DNA from: Cynocephalus volans | Lineage: Eukaryota > Chordata > Mammalia > Dermoptera > Cynocephalidae | Direction: 5' to 3' | Assembly (NCBI RefSeq): GCF_027409185.1 | Contig: NC_084463.1 | Span: forward strand, 162,913,869-162,977,868 | Length of the DNA: 64,000 nt | Shown here: positions 12,226-57,385 of the stretch, piece by piece | Layout of the letters: the number at the start of each line of letters is the position of its first letter | How positions within the stretch are numbered: position 1 is the first letter of the stretch | Made by a program: the position numbers and the translations under genes | The notes under the pieces: model-generated | Database searches by the model: none | The model's input: only the letters and a program-made list of their open reading frames with translations | Told to the model about the DNA's origin: nothing

Positions 12226-13739
12226 AGCCCACAGTTAAGACTCTCAAATCTTGCCCTCCCAACCCCAAATACAAATAACTGCTCAACAAATATTGAAGAA
12301 ATGCAATTTCATTCCAGCCACGCTAAGGGTGACTGCTCAGGGTCTCAAGCTGGTACCTGCCCTCTGGTGTTTCTGAGTGCACCTAGCAAAGCCCTGCTTC
12401 CTCTCAGAGCAGACTCAACAGGGTGGGCTGCTCCCAAAAGATAGAAGTCACTGTCTACTGCAATTTAGCAGAAAAACTCACAGATCTGACAAGGATCTGC
12501 AAATAGACTGACCTTTCAGAACAATTCCAAAGCCGTCTCCATAAGCCTGCAGCATGTTTTCCCCCTCCAAATTAACACCTTTCCAACTGTCTCCATGACA
12601 ATTTCCAAGCTTAACATCCTGGGAAAATGAGTGGCAGAAGTGCAGGAAGACAGAGAGCTGGAGGCAGCATTAGAGGGAGACTCCCTTCCCAATTCTGGCC
12701 ACTCATACTCCCTGCCCCTTCCTACCAATCCTGGTGCTCTTTCTGAAGCAGCAAAACTCACTTCTCTTCTGGGCTCCATCCCTAGCAAACACATGCAATA
12801 CCCATGTGCTCCAGGACATGAGGGAGGAAGTAGAAGGCTGGAGACCTCACCTTCCCTTGCATATGAGGGTCACACTGAGGTTGACAGCTTGTTTGCACCT
12901 TGCTCTGTCACTGGGTTCTGCAGTACACGATGAGGTGCGTGTCAGTGACAGGAAGCTGGCATTTGAGAAACAAGTGACACAAAAGATCCAGGCAAGCTAG
13001 CTGCCCTTTGCTACTGGAAAGTAGAGAGAAACCTCTCTGTCTGCACTGGGAACCCAAGTTTGGGTGGATATTTCAATTAGGAAAAGCCAATGCTTTACTA
13101 GTCTGGTCTGCACCGTTCACTCTGATTGTCCTCACCAAGAGTGGATGCAGCGCATCCTGAAACGTAAGTGGTGATGGAGCCAGGGGTTCACACTGACTTC
13201 TGAGAACCGTGCTCGGTGCTAGGAAAATGAGCGTAAGCAACTTGCTCAGGGCCAGTGGGACGCTCAGAGCTGAGAACTCAGGTTTCCTGATTCCTATGCC
13301 AGTTGTATCTCCTTCCAACTAGGTTGCCACAGTACCAGCGAGGAAGAAGGACCCGCACCAGTTCTGGACACGCCAGTTCGGTGCAATAAGGTGAAGGAAA
13401 AAAACAGGTCATCAGGAATCATTAATGATTGGGTTGCAAAAGCCCTCAAATGTTATTTTGTTCCACGTTGAGGGCAAAGGACTTGAGTTCAAGGGCTAGG
13501 AAGGGATGCGGTTTAAAAGTAGCCTTCCTACTGAGAGAAACACCGAGTGTTTGCCCTCTCTTCTTTTAAAGTGAGTGACACCAGACATAAGAGGAGACCA
13601 GGACCCAGAGAACTCAACACTCACGGATACCGAAAAGCTTTAGAAACTTTGATTTTACAGATTCTGCTTTACATGAAAACTTCGTGGAGAAAGTCACTGC
13701 TTTGATCTTTTCTTCTCAGATACAGTGAACACTGGCCAA
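12226..13739. other. Intergenic, mostly unique DNA downstream of KMT5B
   Basis: I see no convincing gene or repeat here. Open frames at 12631-12933 and 12516-12794 overlap on opposite strands and are best explained by chance. The right part borders the putative KMT5B polyadenylation region. Confidence 0.5.
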
Positions 13740-13757
13740 ATTGTTTTAATTTCCGAA

Positions 13758-13763
13758 TTTATT
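13758..13763 (-). terminator. KMT5B: Candidate distal polyadenylation signal AATAAA
   Basis: On the minus strand the context is tcattttaataaattcgg, followed within 20-40 nt by GT-containing sequence (ccagtgttcactgtatctga), a plausible cleavage context. This would give a 3' UTR of about 2.75 kb. Confidence 0.45.
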
Positions 13764-14051
13764 AAAATGATTAACCTCAATACTGCAAGTGCATGTACAA
13801 AATATTTGTAAAAAATGTTTTTAATGAAACATTAAAGAACTTACCTCAAATGCTGAAAAAGTCCTTTTTCATTCTTTCAGTACAAGGAATACATTGTATT
13901 TCAAAAGTATTACAACTCAGCAAAACAATTTAAAACAGTAATTTGAAAAATGATTGAAAATTGAATACTTTACATATACTTCTACAATCATTTCCTAATT
14001 CTTATAATGCCAAAATCTTTACCAATCATTGCATAAGCTCAAGCTTTAAGT

Positions 14052-14057
14052 TTTATT
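14052..14057 (-). terminator. KMT5B: Candidate alternative polyadenylation signal AATAAA
   Basis: On the minus strand the context is gcattcaataaaacttaa, followed by a GT-rich stretch (tgattggtaaagattttggc). It would give a shorter 3' UTR of about 2.45 kb. I cannot decide between this and the distal signal. Confidence 0.35.
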
Positions 14058-16492
14058 GAATGCAACCTCTTCCAAACTGGTCAACCGTGTGTGGATGTCA
14101 CCATTCCACACACTAGTCCTACAGCAGATCTAGAACAGTTCTGAGGCCCCCACCTTGCAAAACGGAAATCATGTTTCCCTAGAAGGCATCAGCAGCAGCT
14201 GCTGAGTGCTTGTGCATACCAACTCCTGAGAGGCAGTGATTGGTTACCAAATGTCACTGCTCTGAGACCCATGGGAAGGTCAGCCTCAAAAGACGAGGCC
14301 ACAATAATATTAAAACAAACATCATAAATAAGTTACTAAAATTAAGCTTAAAAATGGAGAAAAATGGGAAATGTGTTATTTTTTCCTTAAGGGTGAAATT
14401 CCTGAAATGGCTACTGTTGGTATTCAAATAAACAGTTCAAGAGTTTGTCTCTGAACCTCTCCAAAACACCCTGAACTGAGGTGGGAATAAAAGAGGTGAC
14501 CCACTGTCCTCCGGCACCCTCCAGACACAGGGTCTACCCTTCACCTTCCTCACCGGCACAGCTCTCACTACGCCTAGGCAGGGACCCCATGAGGACAGAA
14601 GGTGGTCTGTAAAGTGCTGGGAGGCCTCGGGACAGGTGCTCCTGAGAGACTGTGTGGGGAAGGAAGTCAACCACATGCTTCCAAATTAATACCTGAGGAA
14701 TTAGACTGCACCGTAACCAACGAGGACGAGACCAGAGAAGGGACAGAAGGGGCTCCTTACAGAACACGAGGAGAAAATCTAAGTTTTAAAAACTTGTTTT
14801 CATGAATCTTATTAATTTCCATTTGGAACCTGCTAGCAAAAGTTTTAAGGAAACTTAATTTATATAAAGTCTCCCAAACCTGGAAACTGGTAGTAATAAG
14901 TGAGCACTGAGGTTCTCCCCACTGGACTTTTCATTATCTGCAGATTCCTTTCAATATTTTAAGACATGGGCTACTTTTCTACAGACACTACACAAATCCC
15001 CTAAATTGATTTTACTTAGGAACACTGGATATCTGAAAGTACATGTACACATTTCCCAGAAATAAAGAGACCCACTGGTGTCAAACACCTGTTAATTTAT
15101 ATTCCTAAATTCTTTGTCCAGTGATTTGTAAAATAATCCAGAGAAATGAAAGAGCCTAGTATTGAACATTAAGTAGTAATCAAAATTTGCTCATTAAGTT
15201 ACTTAAAATTAATTTCTCTTCTGAAAGTGCTTCAAAAAACAAATTAAATCTGACTCCTTTTTGTTTAACTGATAATATAGTCAAAAAATCTTTGATATTT
15301 TCATAATAAACTAACATAAGCCAAGAATTCCCACTGATGCAGTGCTTAAAACTATATATTTATAATTTCCTATTTTATTGGCATGAATATTCCTAAACTT
15401 AAAAACCTTCCTGGTAAGTTCTTTTAATTTCTTATGACAAAAATTTCTCACAACACACAAATATTTACAACATATACATTGTTTTCAGTTCTTTACACTG
15501 AATTTCAAAGACAAACATTTTTATAGGTTACCACAGAACAAAAGCTGTGACTCATGTTTTTATTTCATAAACTATCATAAGTTAAAGTGAATAGATTTTT
15601 TTAATATTCCTTGTAGCATTTTACAAGTGCAACAGAAGACTTGAAGGACCAAATTAAGATAGCTGTAGTTCATTAGATAAATGTTGCTTGTTGTCATCAC
15701 ATTGTTCACAGCAAATTTTTGAAAAAATAAGCACCAATCATTCTTGCAAAGAACAATTTTATCTAAAAGGATTGAAAAGTGTTAAATACAAGGTCTGTAA
15801 TTTACACGACAAGCAATAAATACGCAGTATCGAAACTCATCCCGCACACTGCTACCCTTGCACATACAACGTACTGAAGTGAGTTGTCAGCATGTATAGT
15901 TTTTTTTTTTTAAAGAAACCAATTTGACTCCCAACCAATGGTTTGCTATGTTACCAAAGGCCACAAACAGTACACCTGGGCCAGCAAACAGTGTGAAACT
16001 GACAAAACTCCGAGGAGGAAACATCTAGCAAATAAATCAAAAGCCAAAGATCATTGCTGGTGATATTAGCATATACTAGAAAACCTTAATATGCTGCTAC
16101 TATGATTTGTTTTAAATTATTGTTTAGTCATATATTAAAGAGCCAGCTGATGCTCTTAAAGTTAAAAAAAAAAAAATGTGTAGCCACATTATTGTTTTCA
16201 ACGTCCTGTGTGGAAAGTTGCTATCACTGTACAATTTTGCTTGAGCTTTAATTTTACAACGGGGCTTTACCTCTAACTCAGAATTGCACGTAAGAAGGCT
16301 ATTTAAAAAGTACGATAAAAATTTACAGAAATCAGACTTAAGTCAGTACACTGTACACTTTCTACAATATTATGCTGATAAGTGAAGAGACAATAGAAGT
16401 GCTGTCACTAAAATGTTTCAGTTGAGGAATAATTGACTGGAATTTTTTATTTCCTTAAAGTAGTTATCCCATGTCAAATTAAGACAAAGAGC

Positions 16493-48266
<31,774 letters not shown>

Positions 48267-50019
48267 CTAACAGAAACAAAATATGAAAAACAAAACAAAA
48301 TGGGGAGGTAAATACAAAATAACCATGCTAAACAGACCCTTGAGAAAGATACATAAGTATTAAAAGTAAGCGAGTAATTAATGTCTCCACCCATTAAAGA
48401 CAATCTTGGCTCTCCAATCATACGATGTATGATGTCATGCTCAACACTATGGTGCCTCCAGACTCTGATAAGAATGTAAACTACCCAAGGCAGGAACTCA
48501 TTCTGACTTGCTCATTGCTTGTGCTTCTTTAGAACAGTGACTGGCAAATAGTAGATGCTCAATAAATATTTATCTTTCAGTTACCAATAAGAATCATCTT
48601 TGCTCCTTATTATGCTGATATCTACATATAGTGGTATAATCTGCTCAAATTACATGTTTTGGTAAAGCTCTATAAGCTCTGTGAGTAAATACAAGGAAGT
48701 TATTTATCTCCTTTGTTCCAAGGAAAGCTTAGGAAAAGGCATCTTTGTTAAGCTTTGTCCACCACAGTAAGGGATTCCTAACTGTTATGCTAGTTACACA
48801 TTACCTATAGCATAAAGAACCCTACAAACAAAACTTAGGAGAGGGACAAGAATAAGGAAAGTAAAGAATTTCACATCTTTTTGTTGTTGTTAGTATGAAG
48901 TCACTGTTCAAAGTATTAAGAGACCAATATTCTTTTATACCAAAGTATGAAAGTAGTGCCCAGCTGGAAATGTCTACCTTTATCATTCCTCTACAATGGC
49001 AGCAAAATTGAGACTATTACATTTGGTAATATAGAGGTATCCCTCACTACCTAAATCTTAATTAGTTGAATTTGGGAACCGAGTGATTTGGACAGTGAAG
49101 GATGCTTGCAATTTATAAGGATCTTTGGAAATGAGGGTATTAATATATTACATTTGCTGCTAATGGAATAAGAAAAAGGACGTCCATGAAATACTAAAGC
49201 ATAATTCCACAATGAGGTGGTAAGTCAGACTAAAAAGACCCTAAGATAAGAAAGTACAAAAATACAGAACTTCAGAGCTAATGAGACTTTAAGCTTACTA
49301 GTAGAACTTCAATTTGCAGATAAAACTGAGGCCACATGCCCAATGCCACACAATGTACCTACAGCAGAATCACCCTTGTCTGGTGTAGTTGACAGATGCT
49401 TGCACTGCTGCCCAAGCACTGGTCAACTACACCAGGCAAAGGTCAATTTCCCTTACTTTTCAAACACACAGAAAAGTAAAAATGGTAAATTATCTTGAAA
49501 TACTCCTAGAAAAGCATACCTGGTCGTGCCTTTCATGACAGCCAACACAAACACAAAACATTAATTTGGTCTCTTTCATATCACAGGAACATTTGTGTGA
49601 ATTCGCACGGGGGTAAAATGTGCATGTGATCAGCATGCTTAGGTAAAAGGTAACAAATATGTGATTGATGTTAAGGATAACTTTACAACTGATCTCTAAT
49701 AAGTGTTTTTCTCCTGGTTCCTTCACTATTTAAATTCAATTAGTTAACTTTTCAAATATTCAACTTATATTTTGCCAGTCTTTTAGACTTCACTAAATCC
49801 AGTGAAATGCTGCTGCTTAAACAACAGGAAAGGGTGAAAAAAACTATTATATGCACACAGCAGTGATAAGCTAAAGATTTTCCAATGATTAATTTTATCA
49901 AATTTAATACAAGACCTCTAACTGATGATCAAATTGACTGTATTTATACTTAGGGGAAAAGGCACAGAACTCAAGAGCAGTAGACCTTTGAACATAAAAG
50001 AAAGAAAGCTTGGAAAGAA

Positions 50020-50330
50020 AGGGCAATGCACCATGGTCCTCTCTTACCTTTCCACTCTGCCTGGAAAACTATGACCCGTCTTTCTGTCTGGCTAATTTCT
50101 CTAAGTCCCAGTTCAGTATTTACATCCTCAGGAAGCCTTTCTTGACCCTCACTGGCAAATTCAGTTCTATATCTCTACTACAAAAGTTAGGTGAAAGGCT
50201 TTATGTCACTATACTGATTATAATTGTTTGTCTGCTTCTTTAATTGACTGAAGTCCTGAGGTCAAGAATTTATTTTTCTTATCTCTGACCCCAATATCTA
50301 GCATAGCATATAGTAGATCAGAGGCACTAA
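50020..50330 (+). mobile_element. L2 LINE 3'-end fragment
   Basis: cactctgcctggaaaactat, aagcctttcttgaccctcac, gactgaagtcctgaggtcaa and ccccaatatctagcatagca follow the order of the L2 3' end. Confidence 0.7.
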
Positions 50331-52029
50331 ACTGATAAAAGAATAAATAAATGAGGTTGTGGACCAAACCATGTCACAGAAACAATATTCTTGTTTTTTT
50401 TTTTTTTTTAACTGTAAATTAAAGTTATTGCCTGACCTTTTCAAATTCTCTTGTCTGAAGATGCCCATAGTGTTAAATGCAGTGAAAGAAGCTCCTACAC
50501 AGGTACAGACATGGAAGGATCCCTAGCCACTACCACCAGTAATTTCCCTACCACCTGCCTTTACGCTTTCGGGCTCATTTGTCCTAATTCTGCACCTGCA
50601 GAGAAAAAGAACAAGGATGAGAAGGTAAAGTGCTTTTGGTCCTTTAGGAAATCCATCTCAAGAACACCCTTATATTCCACACAACTGATGGATAACGATT
50701 GAAGAATTTTCAAGATTCTTAGGAGTTCCTAATATTCCTCAATGAAAAGACATATAGTGTAACTGTATGGAATAGGAAAGAGAAACTTGGTTTTAGATAG
50801 AATGAAGAGACACAAGAAATAGCAAGCCATCTCTCCATGGAGACTCCTTAAGTCCCAACCAAGATTCCCGCTCAAGAGATAAAAAGCAGAAAATAGAGGG
50901 ATAAGGCCCAGCAGTAAGTGTTTTAGCAAGACCTCCAGGTGATACAAGTGCCACTACTTAAGCTCCACAAGCTCTAAGTTATTCATTCATTTTCTCATCT
51001 GTTAGGGCAAAGAACAGATGCCAAAATTTTAAGAAAAATTACGGCATAAAAATTTTAATTTGAGGAAATTATATCTATTAACCTATTTTTTTCTGAGAAT
51101 TAATAGAGTTCACCAATAAAGCATTTTAGCAGTAGCACACTTCAGCTCAGTTCATGGAACACAAACTGAGACCCACTCTAATTTATACATAACTTCAACT
51201 AAATGTGAGTTAATGATCCAAATTGGAACAAACTGGTGACCTCGGGTCTCTTTATATTGTGGTCAACTGATATTGTTTGAACTGAAGGTATCTCACTGTA
51301 AAAGCCACTTCTGTCAATCATAGAACATGGCTGAATTTCACTAGTATGAATGCAATACACATATCTGGATGTAGTCTAGCAGAGGCTCCGAAATTCTCTA
51401 CACATTCGTAAAACGACAGATATCAGTAAGGCAAAAAGACCTTACTTAAGGTCACAAATGAAATTTTTGAAAAGACTTCTAATAAAGCCATCAATAATTT
51501 GGGGGCTATTTATAAATTTTTAACTAAAAATGAATACGTAATCTACTAAGGGTCATTTGTTCTGCCCTCATGAATATGGAATCTGTTCTTAATGCCACAA
51601 TCTTTCCTATAGGACTACAAGTTTACATATTAAAAAAGATAGTAATGAAATTTCAAAAAGCTAACACAAGTTGATATTGCAGGATACTATAGAGAAATGG
51701 GTTGAAGACATAAGGTAGACAGCAAAGCCTAAAGGCTTCATGGCTACCGCATAAGTCCCCTCTTCCAACAAACAGGCTGCAGGTCTGCCATGGAACACAG
51801 CCGGCTGACATGGAAATGCTTCCATGGCCTTGGCTGACAATATCTGAGCTAACTAGCCTATGACTATATTTAGAACTAAAAATTGTTTCAATTTTATCCC
51901 AAAATTGGCAGAAAAAATATTTCAAGAAAGGAGTACTGGCCACTCCTTAAGTGGCATAATAGCTACAAATCTTTGTTCTGATTTCCCAATATAAAAATGT
52001 CATGAAAATTATGAGACACCTGCAACATT

Positions 52030-53245
52030 CCAGGTACTGTTGCAGGCACTGAAGACACAGCAAAGAACAAAAGATTTCTGCTCTCATCTGTGCTTATATT
52101 CTAATGGAAGGAAGCACTAGGAAATAATAAATGAACAAATAAATGTCAGCATCGTGCAGAAAATAAAGCAGTTTATGGTGGCAGGGAATGTTTCAGGTGG
52201 AGAAGGGGGTGATGGTGGCTTTTTACGAAGAGCGCTAAAGGAAGTGCGAGGAAACAGGACAGGAACTGGGCAAAAGGAAGAGTAAGCACACAGCCCAGGG
52301 GCAGAAAAGGCACTTGGTGTGCCTGAGGAATAGCACAGAAGCCAGAGTGGCTGGAGCAGATAAGAGTGGAGGGAGGGACAGCATAAGGTCAGAGAGGCTG
52401 CTACAAGAAAGAAGGGCTACAATAGCCACTGCTGAGACTTAGGCACTTACTCCCAGCAAGATGGAAATCAGAGAAGTGACATGCACCAACTCAGTTTTAT
52501 AAGGTCCATGCTGGCAGCTTAATTTGTGGAGAAGAGCTCACAAATGAATACTTTTAAAAAAGCAGTTCTAATGAAGCTACTAACAATTTCTGGGGACAAG
52601 GAGACTGGTTAAGTGACTACTGTAATAAACCAGAGAACTAGTGGCTTGCAGCAGCAGAGGTGGCAAGAAATAGTTGTTTCCAGGATCTTTTCTGAAGGTT
52701 TTGCTGATAGACAGGACTTTTTGACAGATTGAATATGTGTGTGAGAGAAAGAGGACTCAAATACACCTCCAAATGGAAGAGCGGAATTAACATTTGGGGA
52801 GATAACAAAGACTACTGGAAGACTGGTAGGGGTCAGGGGGTGGGAGTTTGACTTTGGTCATTTTTGAGATGCCCGTTAGAGATCCAAGTGGAGTAGGCAG
52901 CTAGATACAAGGGTCTGGAATCCAGGATCAGGCAGAAGATAAAAATTTGAAATCAGAGCATTAGTGGCATTTAAAGCCATGGGACCAGACAAAATCTTCT
53001 AGGAGTGACTACAGATAAAAGAATTCCAAGGACTGAGGGGGCACTCTAATATTTAGAGCTCAAGATGAGGAAAAGGTAAAGGATAATAAAAAGGAACAAC
53101 TAGAAAGGAAGAAGGAGAACCAAGAGGTAACCAGGCATGAGTGATTCAAGAGGGAGTGACCAACTTGGGCAAAGGCTAAGACACCCAAAAGGCACATCTC
53201 TTTTATGAGTCTAAACTCATGGACAGGATGGGTCACTGATGATTT
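52030..53245 (-). mobile_element. L2 LINE fragment, antisense
   Basis: aggtactgttgcaggcactg, aagaacaaaagatttctgct, agccagagtggctggagcag, aaggtcagagaggctgctac, gatgcccgttagagatccaa and gtggagtaggcagctagata are the antisense L2 ORF/3' region in order. Open frames on the minus strand are broken. Confidence 0.75.
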
Positions 53246-53276
53246 GTGAGCTTTGCTCAAGAATGACAGAGAACTT

Positions 53277-53449
53277 TTTTTTTTTTTTTTTTTTTTAAGA
53301 TGACCAGTAAGGGGATCTCAACCCTTGGCTTGGTGTTGTCAGCACCACGCTCAGCCAGTGAGCCAACCAGCCATCCCTATATAGGATCCGAACCTGTGGC
53401 CTTGGTGTTATCAGCACCACACTCTCCCAAGTGAGCCACGGGCAGGCCC
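53277..53449 (-). mobile_element. tRNA-derived dimeric SINE (CYN-like)
   Basis: T-run, gatgaccagtaaggggatct and two tRNA-like units, ending cacgggcaggccc. The exact duplication tgacagagaactt lies at 53264-53276 and 53450-53462. Confidence 0.95.
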
Positions 53450-53988
53450 TGACAGAGAACTTCTAATATGGACATAATGTCTTGAAACATGCACTTGTGA
53501 AGACAACAGAGAGGGCTTTGCTCAAAAAATAGATGACAAGGGGAATATAAGGAATAACCAAAGAAAGAGTAGAAGTTTCACATACCAGAAAAGACATATG
53601 TAAGTTAAATTCATGGGGTGGGAGATGATGGAAATAGATTAGTGAATGTGAAAATGCATGCCTTCACAGGGCTTACAGGATCTGTGTTAACTTTTTTTTA
53701 ATTACTAGATTGATTAATGCTCTGGATCTAAGCAACATAGATCATCCGAGTGTAAGAATGGGGTGGAACTCCCTGAGGGCTTTGCTGCCAGTGAGTGTTC
53801 ACAAAAATGATGCAACCAGGCTCTATGGAAACGCAATTGTGATTATGCTCCAAGATAAGCAGCACCACTGCTCCGAGGACACTAAAATCAACAAGAAAGG
53901 AAGATTTGCCTTACGTAGTTTCACAGGATCCACAGGTGGGGAAAGCAGCATGTACTTCAAATTATATTACCAAACATGAATAAAAGCG

Positions 53989-54001
53989 GGGGGGGGGGGG
54001 G
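53989..54001 (+). repeat. Poly-G tract
   Basis: An unbroken G run after gaataaaagc; length may be unreliable because homopolymers are error-prone. Confidence 0.8.
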
Positions 54002-54962
54002 ACTTACAATCAATGTAAAGCATACTGGAAAAATGCTACAATAAGAACTGCATTTAAGGGGAAAGTACTTAAAGAATTTATTTAGAGTTGTACTAAAGAA
54101 GAAACTCCTAATCATATAATAATACTATTAAGGCAAAAAGCACCATACCCACCACCACCAGCACCACCAGGACACATTTCAAATCATCAACACCAACAGT
54201 TATTTTGGGGGGTATAGAATAAACTTAAAAAATATTTTTCCAAATATTTTGAACCTATTTATTCATGATAAGAACAACAACAAAAAGCCTGATAATTCTA
54301 ACAAGTTTCAAAAGAAAGCAGAGTTATTTCATAGAAAATGTGCTTGGTTTACATAAAGTGCCAGGGCAGTGGTGGCCCCTCAACAAACGCCAACACCCTT
54401 CTATCTTTCCACAATCCCTTTACAGGATTATAAACTCTTTAGTGACTTTTGAGTTAACAGCTTGTGTCTTATTTGAGAACTCTGGTTCTAATCCTTTTTC
54501 ACTTAAGACAGGAGATTTTTGCTTAATGTCCTAAACATAAACCAGGAGTTTTTAAAAAAAGTCAGAAAAATAAAAATATTGAGTGACTACCAAGAATTTT
54601 AACATAATTCCTGTGACATTAACACCAAGAACTTTCTAACCAGTTTACATGTTGAACTTATCTGCAGATAGTTTATCCAGGGGCAGGGAAACAATCCCCA
54701 AGTGTTTGAAAAAGAAAAATTAACACATATTTTTAAAAAGGAAACTCTAGCCTGTTAGAGAACCTTTGGAAACCTTTATTCAGAAGAGCAAAGAAAACAT
54801 TTTCCAAGTGATTCAGCCACAATTTAAGAAAACAATTCAATAAACCAAACAGTGTTATCTCTGGAGAATGAAATCACAAGCAATTTTTACCTATTATATG
54901 TTCAACTTTTCGAGATGAGCATGTTATTACTGATAAAAAAATTAAATATATATATTTGTAAT

Positions 54963-55070
54963 TTCTTTTTCTGGGTGGGGGCAGGGGTGGCTGGGTGGTA
55001 CAGGGATCCATACTCTTGACGTTGGTGATATCAGTACCGCACTGTCACCAACTGAGCTAACTGGCCAGCC
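54963..55070 (-). mobile_element. tRNA-derived SINE monomer
   Basis: ggctgggtggtacagggatc, cttgacgttggtgatatcag and caactgagctaactggccag. Confidence 0.83.
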
Positions 55071-55109
55071 ATTAAAGATACATATAAAAAGGAAAATAAA
55101 ACAGCTTGA

Positions 55110-55420
55110 AACATACACTTGTGAAGCTGACAGCTTCCCACCACAGGGCCTTTGCATTTGGGATGCTGCCAACCTGCTCAGCAGCTCCTGCCCAACCCCA
55201 CTCCTCCAACCCTGTAGATCTTGTTATATGCTGTAACCCCTTGAATTTCTCATCATGGTGCTTATTACAGCTGTATTTACTTCTCTGTATAATTATTTGA
55301 TAATACCAGCCTTTCCCTCTGCAATATAAACTAGCTAAGGTATACTTTTGTATCACTGGAATCTAGCACAAGGCCTGACATACTCAAGGCACTCATATCA
55401 CACCCCTTTCTATTCTCACA
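55110..55420 (+). mobile_element. L2 LINE 3'-end fragment
   Basis: ccacagggcctttgcatttg, gctgtatttacttctctgta, taaactagctaaggtatact and gaatctagcacaaggcctga follow the L2 3' end. Confidence 0.7.
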
Positions 55421-56269
55421 CCTAACCACAACATATAATCCCACATGATAATTAGTTCTTCCCCCAAATCTAAAATTGCAAAAGGATTCTATATCAAATA
55501 ATTCCAACTCAGTCTTTATCAATGGCTATCCCAAATCCATCTGCAATCAATAAATATCCAAAGTTCCATGGAATATTATAGGAATAATTCCCGTTAAGAA
55601 ACCCTGCAAAGCTACCAGAAGCATTTGTGATCAACATTCCACCATAAGACTATAATACAGTTTGACAAAGCAATTGCTCAGTTGCCAATTTGTTGGAAAA
55701 CTACTATAAATTCATGTTCATACCTAACTTTAAAACTTGCTCCTATAAATATTGTCAGAAACAGATCTCACTTGAGACACTATTTGACTTATCAAAGTAG
55801 TTCAACTCAGTGCTAGAGCTGTGAAAGAACAAAAGCCTTGGGGGTATTTGTTTTTCTGAATTCACAATTATGCCTCTACCCAAGGCAGGGCTGTCACTGT
55901 AAGACTGGAGTTCTTCTGCTAATTCAAATGATAAACGGGTATTTAACACCATCAACTCCATAGCAAAGAATGGGTCTCTATACCTGTAAAGTAATTCCAA
56001 ATGTCCATGTTATTATTAAATTATCACTACTGCTTTCCTTCTCTTCAGCCATCCAACAGCTTTCCCAAGCACCCTCAGGTGGTAATGCCCCCATGTGGAC
56101 CACCTTCAAGGGAGTGGAGCCTGAAGCCTAAGTTTATCATCAATGCATAATAATGCTTCACCCATAGCCCTTATCAGGATAAAATGATGGCTAGAGATAT
56201 CAACTCTAAGTTTTGAAAAATACTGATCACACTAAATTGGTTGAGGTAACTGCTCTAAAGGAGATGGCA

Positions 56270-56692
56270 GTAGGCTAAAAAATGGTCCCCAAAGATAGCA
56301 GGTCCTAGTCTTTGGAACCGGTGAATTACCTTATAAGGAAAAGAGTCTTTGGAGATGATATTAAAGGTTTTGAGATGAATGAGATTATCTCAGATTGTCA
56401 GGTAGGCCCTAAATGCCATCACAAATGCCTTTATGAGAGAGGCAGAGAGAGATTTGACACCACACATGGAAGAGAAGAGGCAGAGATTGGAGTGATGTGG
56501 CCACCAGAAGCTGGAAGAGCTTAAAAACAGATTCTCTCCTAGAGCACAGCCCTGTCAACACCTTGATTTTGACCCAGTGGAACTGCTGTTGAACTTCTGG
56601 CAGCCAGAAATGTGAGAGAATACATTTTTGTTGTTTTAAGCCACCAAACTGTTAGTAATCTGTAACAGCAGCCACAGGAAACTAATACAGGA
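56270..56692 (+). mobile_element. MLT1-like MaLR solo LTR
   Basis: Begins near ggctaaaaaatggtccccaa. It contains accttataaggaaaagagtc, tttggagatgatattaaagg, gtgatgtggccaccagaagc, ccttgattttgacccagtgg and ttgttgttttaagccaccaa, and ends gaaactaatacag. No internal region follows, so it is a solitary LTR. Confidence 0.82.
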
Positions 56693-57213
56693 ACCATGAA
56701 AAAGAAAACCAAAGTAGAAAAGCTTTACAGCTACCAGACTCCAGAAATACATATAATTCCAATATGTCACAGGAAAAAAGATTTTAAACACCTTTAAAAA
56801 TAGTGTATATAAAACAACTTTTAAAGTCATCTTCCACCTTTAACTGCAGGTATGAAACCCAGCTAGAGTTATATGGATTTTGAAAAGAAAGCCAGCCTCC
56901 AAATTACACATCTAATTAGTCATTTACTGTACTAAGCCATATAACCAAGATCTTCCCTAGAAATGTTATGATTGAACATTTACCTCTTTATATAAAAACT
57001 TACAACAAAAACAAACTATTAGATAGAATTTTTCATTTAGTAAAACATTTTAAACACCAAAATACTCACTACTGGCAAGTTTACGATCAGACATTTGCAA
57101 TACTTACTTACTTATGATCACTATTCATAGCTGGACATGTGTCTCTCTAATTGCCTCATTACTGAAAATATTGCTTCTTAGTTTCTTATGTATCCACGTT
57201 CAATATGTATTAC

Positions 57214-57385
57214 TTTTTTTTTTTTTTTTTTTAAGATGACCGATAAGGGGATCTTAACCCTTGATTTGGTGTTGTCAGCACCACGCTCAGCCAGTGAGCG
57301 AACCGGCCATCCGTATATGGGATCCGAACCCGGGGCCTTGGTGTTATCAGCACCGCACTCTCCCGAGTGAGCCACGGGCCGGCCC
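57214..57385 (-). mobile_element. tRNA-derived dimeric SINE (CYN-like), well preserved
   Basis: T-run, gatgaccgataaggggatct, cagccagtgagcgaaccggc, catccgtatatgggatccga and cacgggccggccc at the end. The exact duplication tcaatatgtattac lies at 57200-57213 and 57386-57399. Confidence 0.96.

Larger units (their letters stand above)
13740..16492 (-). other. KMT5B: KMT5B 3' UTR (end uncertain)
   Basis: A/T-rich sequence continues directly from the stop codon with no obvious transposon until about 13.7 kb, as expected for a long mammalian 3' UTR. In the transcript sense there is a Pumilio-type TGTAAATA at 15469-15462 and several AATAAA-like hexamers. The two best candidates for the mRNA end are annotated separately (14052-14057 and 13758-13763). 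The 3' end is inferred from the sequence only. Confidence 0.6.

Noticed and set aside
57268-57320. tRNA-gene-like A and B boxes on the minus strand
   Set aside because: Part of a dimeric SINE with poly-A tail and target duplication; not a tRNA gene.
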